From: Nymphalis io
Taxonomy: Eukaryota; Arthropoda; Insecta; Lepidoptera; Nymphalidae
Direction: 5' to 3'
Assembly: GCF_905147045.1 (NCBI RefSeq)
Contig: NC_065902.1
Location: 1,371,377 to 1,435,376, forward strand
DNA length: 64,000 nucleotides
This document shows positions 57,039 to 64,000 of the stretch, piece after piece. Position numbers and translations under genes: made by a program. The notes beneath the pieces were generated by a model. It was given only the letters and a program-made list of their open reading frames with translations. It did no database searches and was not told the DNA's origin. Numbering within the stretch: position 1 is the first letter of the stretch; each line of letters opens with the position of its first letter.

Positions 57039-57440
57039 TTGGAAGCAATAGCCATGCATATCGCCATGGATCTCTTAATGACATATTCCGTCAGGCCTTG
57101 CGTTTTATGCAAAGATGATGGCAAGAGACCTGATGGAGCAACAATAGTGCCATGGTCGATGGGAGGTGTCCTTGTGTGGGATACAACTTGCGTAGACAAG
57201 CTCATATCCAGAAGCCAGTATAGCCGCTGAAGCTGCTAAACACTCAAGCGCCTCAAATATTCACTTTTATCCAACGAGCATAAATTTGCGGGGCTTGGTT
57301 TTGAAACGTTAAGCATATGGTCGTCTGATACTAACAAAATTATAAAAGATCTTTCAAAGAAACTGGTCCGTACTTCTGGTGACCCAAGAGCTGGAGCTTA
57401 CTTAGCGCAACGGCTGAATAGCGGTACTGAGAGGGAATAG
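57039..57440 (+). pseudogene. broken retroelement-like coding fragment
   Basis: The first frame reads LCKDDGKRPDGATIVPWSMG and GVLVWDTTCVDKL. A frame change near 57215-57240 is followed by TLKRLKYSLLSNEHKFAGLG, FETLSIW and KKLVRTSGDPRAGAYLAQRL, ending at TAG 57438-57440. The two parts belong to one ancestral protein: a RPDG...PW...VWDxT...GDxRAG...QR order that I associate with a C-terminal module found next to reverse transcriptases in many invertebrate genomes. Disrupted by at least one frameshift, so not expressed as an intact protein. Exact family unknown to me. Confidence 0.6.
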
Positions 57441-58100
57441 TGCCAGCGTCTTGGCTACAATGCCGCAGGACAATATTTTTGACAGCATGTTTTTTCTATA
57501 AATTTGTAAAGTATACTTTGTTTTTATTTTAGTTTTATTTTCTTTCTCATTGTATATTTATGCACGAGCAACAACTTAACATACCTTCCGAGGTACGAGA
57601 GCTTAAACATTACCAACTTCTAAGCTACAGCCTGCTATTAAGAATTTATTGCTCAAACCACTTTTGTAAGCTGACTCAGGATAAAAAGAATGGAATAAAT
57701 AGCTTAGATTATATTTTGGTGTTATTTTACAATGCTTTATATATACATATCGGATTTACGTATGCATGTAAATAAGTCTCATAAACACTTTTACTATAAC
57801 GTACGGAATACTGATGGAGATTTAATACATTATATATTTATCGTAACATCTCTACATGTACATAGCGAGAAAGTGCAACGTGTCTTGCGTTCTGTATCGA
57901 TTCTTTCACTTTTCACTCGAATTTTTGCAATACACAAATCGTTTTCTAGTTTATCGAATTCAAACTTTCAAATATATAACAGTGTAGTTTTATAAATGAT
58001 GTGGAATTTGTGGACGTCAGGCCTGATGTTTAAAATGTACATAAATGTTTACACTATGTTCATAACCAATGGTTAAGTAATTTCATTTAAAAGTAACAGT

Positions 58101-58397
58101 AACAGCCTGTGAATGTCCCACTGCTGGGCTAAGGCCTCCTCTCCCTTTTTGAGGAGAAGGTTTGGAGCTTATTCCACCACGCTGCTCCAGTGCGGGTTGG
58201 TGGAATACACATGTGGCAGAATTTCAGTGAATTCGACACATGCAGGTTGCTTTCACGATGTTTTCCTTCACCGTCAGGCACGAGATGAATAATAATAACA
58301 AATTAATGACATGAAAATTCAGTGGTGCTTGTCCGAGCTTGAACCCACGATCATCTGTTAAGATTCATGCGTTCTTACCACTGGGCCATCTCGGCTT
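58101..58397 (-). repeat. family B tRNA-derived SINE, full length
   Basis: Runs from AACAGCCTGTGAATGTCCCA to the head (ACTGGGCCATCTCGGCTT, plus-strand reading). TTTCATTT occurs just outside both ends and may be a short target-site duplication. Confidence 0.9.
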
Positions 58398-60116
58398 TTT
58401 TTTTCATTTGCTATTATATAATTTAGTATTACATGAAACGTTAACCAAATTTTAGCATTTATAAGTTGATAAGTTGATTAAATTTTACTTTTATGATATA
58501 TCAAAATTGGTACACCTATTTGTGATATTTATATATCCACATATAGCCTCCTCTTTATTTTTGCTATTTAGAAATTTAGTATATGCTGCCTGAATTGTCA
58601 GAAACGTAAAAAAAAAACTTATAGTAGCCTAAGATGGCCACATTAGCCGCATTTAAATTCTACCGATCTAGACTACTAAACCTTCTGGTAAATCCACCAC
58701 TAGTAATTATAAAACAGACATAAAAATAAAATAAGTGTATCAAAAGTCAACCTAGTTTTCCTATAAAATGAACAACGTCACATTTATTATAAAAGGTATC
58801 GTTAAATATCGTAAAATCGACGACCTGGAAAGTACATGTACGCCAGACAGCCTTGACCTGCGCATGTGTGTGTGTCTGAGTTTGAATTCTACATCATACA
58901 GTATCCAACGAGGTTTGAGAAATTATTCTTAGAATTAAATAATTTCAGCTATAAATATTACATTTATAACTGTATACTAATAACAATTTTTTTTTTTTTT
59001 TGATAAAGGTTAGATAGAAGAAATAGTACAGTAAGTAACAAGTAATACCATAAATTAAATGCAATCAAGGGTATATTTCTATTGTATATATATTTTTCTT
59101 ACTTCTTACTTGTTATATATGATAGGTCAATATTTGGCCTTGCGAATAAGTAAATAATAAAACATATCTGATTTCTTCATCCTTTTAACAACCTTTGTTT
59201 ATTATCATTCAGTCCAATTTGCTCATTTTTATGTAAATATTTGCGTCACTTTTTAATAACCGTTGTGTAGAAGAAGAATATAATAAGCCGATTCCTCTCT
59301 AATAGTAATTTTATATTCGATATAAAAAGGTAAACCTTCATGTAACTAATCAACCGCAGTCGAATTATTCAGGGGGTTAAAATAATATATTAAATAAAGC
59401 TTTATATCACGTAATTATGTAATTGTTCTAAATATTTATTATTATATTTATATATTAAAAACAATTTCATGTAATATATTTTACTGTTGTATTTAAGAAG
59501 AATAATCTGATGTATGAAATAAAAATGCATCTTGTCAAGTTTTTTTTTACTGCTGTAGCACGAAGGTGCGCTTCTACTGATAAATAAATAACATTTTACT
59601 GTCTCGATCAGTAATTTGTGCCCAGGATATAAAAATCTGTAACCACATTACAAGCAATTTAGACCAAAGATTCGCATTTAGTACGAAATTATGCATACAT
59701 TTTTGACACAAATTTTTTATACATACATTACAACTACGCATACTTAAAAATATTTCCATCTTTTATATAACTAATTAATAAAATTATAATAATATTAATA
59801 ACCAATAAAGAACAAAATTTCAAGTAATCCGATTTTGCCAATATGTATTACAATAATTAAAATAGAACATCTATCAACTGTTGCTCATCTGCCATTGAAA
59901 TGGCAAGGTAAATTTAAAATTATGTATACACATAATTAATTAAAATAAAATATCAATAAATTACCTACTTACACTACACACTACAAAAAAAAAAGAATTG
60001 TAATAGTAATTGCTCACATTACCTTTTCAGTGGCATCACGCGCATTTTGCTTCTTGTGGATTCTTTTTTTTATTATTTCATAAAGACGCATATTCATTTA
60101 AATTAAACTTTTGCAA

Positions 60117-60398
60117 TTTTTTTTTTTTTATAGAATAGGAAGGCGGACGAGCATATGGGCCACCTGATGGTAAGTGGTCACCAACGCTCTTAGACATTAG
60201 CATTGTAAGAAATGTCAACCATCGCTTACATATCCAATGCGCCACCAACCTTGGGAACTAAGATTTTATGTCCCTTGTGCCTGTAATTACACTGGCTCAC
60301 TCACCCTTCAAACCGGAACACAACAATATCAAGTATTGCTGTTTTGCGGTAGAATATCTGATGAGTGGGTGGTACCTACCCAGACGAGCTTGCACAAA
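60117..60398 (-). repeat. family A element, 5' truncated
   Basis: Near-consensus from poly(T)-ATAGAATAGGAAGGCGGACG to GACGAGCTTGCACAAA, then the final AGCCCTACCACCAGTA is missing. Loss at the end opposite the poly(A) is what incomplete reverse transcription produces. Confidence 0.9.
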
Positions 60399-60658
60399 TT
60401 TTGTATTTATACTGTTAATATTTAAACATTATATTGTATATTGTCTACCCTATAGATATATTTTTTTCCTATGCATTAAGGTTGTTTCTCGACTTATAGG
60501 CGAACGAATATAAATTAAATTATATTTATCAAAGGATTTCTCTCAAACAAATACATATTTTTGTATATCTGATTTTCCTAATAAAAGTTCCAATGCAGGC
60601 GTGAGAGCAGGCGTCTATAAGGATCGTTTATTATAAAAATATTATAAAAAAAATTACA

Positions 60659-60952
60659 TTTTTTTTTTATAGAATAGGAAGGTGGACGAGCATATGGGCC
60701 ACCTGATGATAAGTGGTCACCAAACGCCCTTAGACATTGGCATTGTAAGAAATGTCAACCATCGCTTATAGCCAATGCGCCACCAACCTTGGGAACTAAG
60801 ATTTTATGTCCCTTGTGCCTGTAATTACACTGGCTCACTCACCCTTCAAACCAGAACACAACAATATCAAGTATTGCTGTTTTGCGGTAGAATATCTGAT
60901 GAGTGGGTGGTACCTACCCAGACGAGCTTGCACAAAGCCCTACCACCAGTAT
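60659..60952 (-). repeat. family A element, full length
   Basis: Near-consensus copy from poly(T)-ATAGAATAGGAAGGTGGACG to GCCCTACCACCAGTA, only about 260 bases from the previous copy and in the same orientation. Confidence 0.92.
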
Positions 60953-61472
60953 TATCTAAAATGAAAGAGTATACATCAATAAAATATTTAAAGAGATATA
61001 GTGGCATTGAGAACAAAAATAAAACAATTGTTACTACTTTCGTTGGAAATAATATTTCACCATATTGATAAGAGTAAAATAAATCAATCAATCAAAAAAT
61101 TTCTTTCAAAATTCATACTTATAAGAGAAACCTACTAATGTTTGACAGTGAAAATATTTTTTTCTAAATAAAAGTTGATGAGAAAACCATCTTTGAGAGT
61201 TGTTTGTGGTTTATCATTACAGTCTAAATTTTACATTAACATCTCAGCTTACTTTCGATTTAGAGAGTTACTTCATTACATAACCTTATTATTCATTTTT
61301 AGTGATTCAATTCGTTAAAAGGTATATATCGACAGTCCATCTGATTTTAAATGGATAACATACATTTTTAACATAATTTCATTTTTTTAATGAATAAATT
61401 ATTCAATTAAGCGAAAAATACCGGCTTAAAACAAACCTTTAAAACAATTAAAAGCTTCAATAGCATCAACAG

Positions 61473-61605
61473 TCAAGCAGTTGGACATACGAGCTTAGCG
61501 ATGTAAAAGTCACAGGTTCGACCCTGCCTATGTTTGAACTCACTCCTTAACACGCGATTCGACTACGCTACTAAAACGCTGATAATTTAAAAAGCGAAAA
61601 CATAT
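61473..61605 (+). repeat. family E tRNA-like SINE fragment
   Basis: AGTTGGACATACGAGCTTAG carries a weak A box, and AGTCACAGGTTCGACCCTGC has a perfect B-box core (GGTTCGACCC). It continues as TTTGAACTCACTCCTTAACA, so it is a retroposon rather than a tRNA gene. Confidence 0.5.
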
Positions 61606-64000
61606 ATGATTTCACAATTTTCTTTAAAGAAGTATATGTGAACAAAGAGTAAAAGTTAGCGGTCTATTATCATTATAAAGTAGCTCAATTACGTACATAC
61701 ATATACAATATAAAAGAGTTTTACTTTCCGTTTGAGATTACAAACATTATACATATGTGATAAAGCTTCACTATTGAAGTCTACAAATATAATATAAATT
61801 ATAGTCTAATATTTATTATAAAAAAGTTACAAAAACACAACAAGCATAAAACCTTAAAAAAAATTGTTTGATATCAAAAAAAAATAAAAAACAAGACAGC
61901 GATACTGCCATATTGAATTTTTCAAAAAAAAAAAACATATCGTTTGGGATGATGTAAAGCTTCTAAGGTTACCCCGTACATCCATATCCGTTCAGGCATT
62001 TAAAATTTATGGTGGAAATGAAAGAACTCACATAAATACATGAACCCTTAAAACATTACAATTACTTTTTGGGCAATCTTTTAAAAAAATGTAATAATAA
62101 CACGTTAAAACGATTATATAAATAAATATCGGATCCATAATATTATATAATAATAAAAAGTGCAATATTCAATCGTATCTTTTTAGTTTTTAATTGTAAA
62201 GTATATAGGTCACACTTCCCTATAGACAAGTAGCAAGGTACTAATTTCATAGTAACGTAACAATGCGGTTGAGACCTAGGTGGACTAGCGCAGGTTATCT
62301 AGACTGCGGTTTTCTATTGCAATGCCTAATGAAACCCTTGTTAAAAGTTACATTTTCATTCATATAACAATTTGTCTGTTATACTTTTTAAATATATTGC
62401 AATCTATTGCCAAACAATTAGAAAATCATCTTTATAAAAAATGTAACATTATTTTTTACGTCTATAAATACCATACAGATGCCTGACAATCATCCATCGA
62501 AATGTTTGATAGGTTTCGAGCTCTTCTAAAAATTCAACACTCGAAGATTGATGATTCAAAATGATTTTTATCTTTAATTTTCTAATGTCAGATGCAATTA
62601 AAAAACAGTAAAACGTTTTTAGTTATGTTAGCTTAATTCTGAGTATGAATTATCGATTATTTTCATGTTTATTTTTTGACAAATTATTTTGAAGGCAACC
62701 ATTATATTTATATTTGTAAAAAAACAACATAAATTATGAAATCTCAGTGTATATTCTCTTGTACGGCAGCCATTCTGAAAGGAGAACAGTCGACTTAAAT
62801 AGATTTGCTCGTTCGGTCGTCGGCCACATTTTGACAAACTGTCAAAAGGTTGAGGTCAACAGCAATTAAAAAAAAACTACGCAGATGAAAAATTGAACAA
62901 ATGTGTGAAAAAACCAAATACTCTCTCAGTTATTGCGGTTGTTGCACATTCATTCTTCTTGTTAAATGAAGATTCTACGGTGCCGCAAGAGCAATCTGCC
63001 TACAGAATATTTAGATTTGACTTGAATTGTCTCGATCATAATAACACCAAATTAAATTCAATTATACTGTATTTCGAAACAAACTGTTCGCATAAAAATC
63101 TAATTCTATTCAAAATCTATTTTCCATTATTCATTTAATCTTTCGTTATAAAATTATTTCGGAACGTCTATACCTAATTATCGTAATAATAATTACTTAA
63201 TAACAATCTCTCAATGCAACTCTCCCGTGATTAAAGTTACGCGGCTGTTACTCAATTGTGGTAAATATTACCCAAAAAACACATCTGTTGTAACCTATAC
63301 ATATATTGTACATAGTCTTAACGGGCGTCCAAATTAAATGCAATACAAAAGCTATTAACAGATTGACTTGTACAGCCGAATTCTACTAATTTATAACGAT
63401 TACGATACGTTCCCGAATAAATTCCGATCCAACTTTGTATCATCTGTATTTATTCTAATCGGAACCGAACCAATAATATGTTAACATATACCGTTATATC
63501 AAAATCAAACGTAATTGTTAACTTTTATGGCAATAATCGATAATTAAATTAAAAAATAGGAAAACGGAAAAACGGCAACGATCACGCTTCGATTCGATTG
63601 CGATAAAGTGTCAATTTGTTAGTAGAATTGGACCCCAGTTCAAATTTTTTGTTAAAAAAAATAGTGGAGAGACTATTCGTGTTGCAGAATCGTTCGAAAG
63701 TCAGATTTTACTCTACGGTTTAACACAAATACTTCGTATTGCTGTATTCCATTGATAGGTGAGTGGGCCAGTGCAGTGACAGGTACAAGAGGTATAATAT
63801 CTTAGATAACAAATTTGGTACTCGTTTACATTAATAAGAATGATTTATAATAATTAGTAATTATTATAAATTTTAAAGTATTGTTACTATAACTATGTCA
63901 ATATCCTTACCAAAGAGTGTCTTCCTTCCTAACTAAGTAACTTAACTTCCTAAAAATATAAATAAGGAATTATATAATTTCTTAACACTGGCCGTAGAAA

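Larger units (their letters stand above)
37187..64000. other. gene-poor region upstream of the Cht6 signal-peptide exon
   Basis: About 27 kb in which no intact protein gene was found. It may be the first intron(s) of Cht6 with 5' exons, or intergenic DNA. It holds SINE-like copies, a broken retroelement-like coding fragment at 57.0-57.4 kb, and two CpG-richer spots that could be promoters. Confidence 0.55.

Noticed and set aside
1..64000. CRISPR arrays, operons, bacterial ribosome binding sites
   Set aside because: The DNA is clearly eukaryotic (split gene, SINEs), and no regularly spaced direct repeats with unique spacers are present.

Overview
The window is AT-rich nuclear DNA from a lepidopteran, most likely a butterfly. 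The evidence is small exons with canonical GT/AG introns, a chitin-modifying gene of insect type, and many copies of short retroposons of the kinds that fill butterfly genomes. I recognise these repeat families by sequence only; species cannot be set from the window.

One protein-coding gene dominates. It is a very large group VI insect chitinase (Cht6-like) on the minus strand. I traced eighteen coding exons from a signal-peptide exon at about 37.16 kb to a stop at 13,210. All exon phases join without a frame break and give about 2,457 residues. The layout is signal peptide, a GH18 domain with an intact catalytic FDGLDLDWEYP motif and an acidic insertion, a basic and Thr-rich linker, one six-cysteine chitin-binding domain (CBM14), and then a very long Ser/Thr/Arg/Glu-rich tail. 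A single uninterrupted last exon of 4.76 kb encodes most of the tail. The true first (start-codon or 5' untranslated) exon is not resolved.

From 1 to 13.2 kb, downstream of the gene, I see no convincing gene. It holds repeat copies, a 21-bp triple tandem repeat and candidate poly(A) signals near 12.63-12.65 kb. The introns between 13.2 and 37.1 kb are mostly plain AT-rich DNA. The exception is the 6.3-kb intron at 25.0-31.2 kb, which has collected tRNA-derived SINEs, two RTE-type LINE 3' ends and a (TA)n tract. From 37.2 to 64 kb I find no gene that can be supported: SINE-like elements, one decayed retroelement-like coding fragment at about 57.0-57.4 kb, and short CpG-richer spots at 45.7-45.9 and 49.8-49.9 kb that could be promoters for the minus-strand gene.

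Repeat families are labelled here as: A, a ~290-bp element ending in poly(A), seen mostly with its poly(T) on the left and so drawn on minus; B, a ~295-bp tRNA-derived SINE whose head carries A-box and B-box-like sequences; C, a second tRNA-derived SINE; D, a third with an ATT-rich tail; E, a tRNA-like fragment. Nothing here amounts to a new multi-gene system. The most interesting material is the unusual chitinase tail and its repeated arginine motif, the acidic insert in the catalytic domain, the possible alternative protein end, and two near-perfect hairpins that seem to have arisen inside SINE copies.
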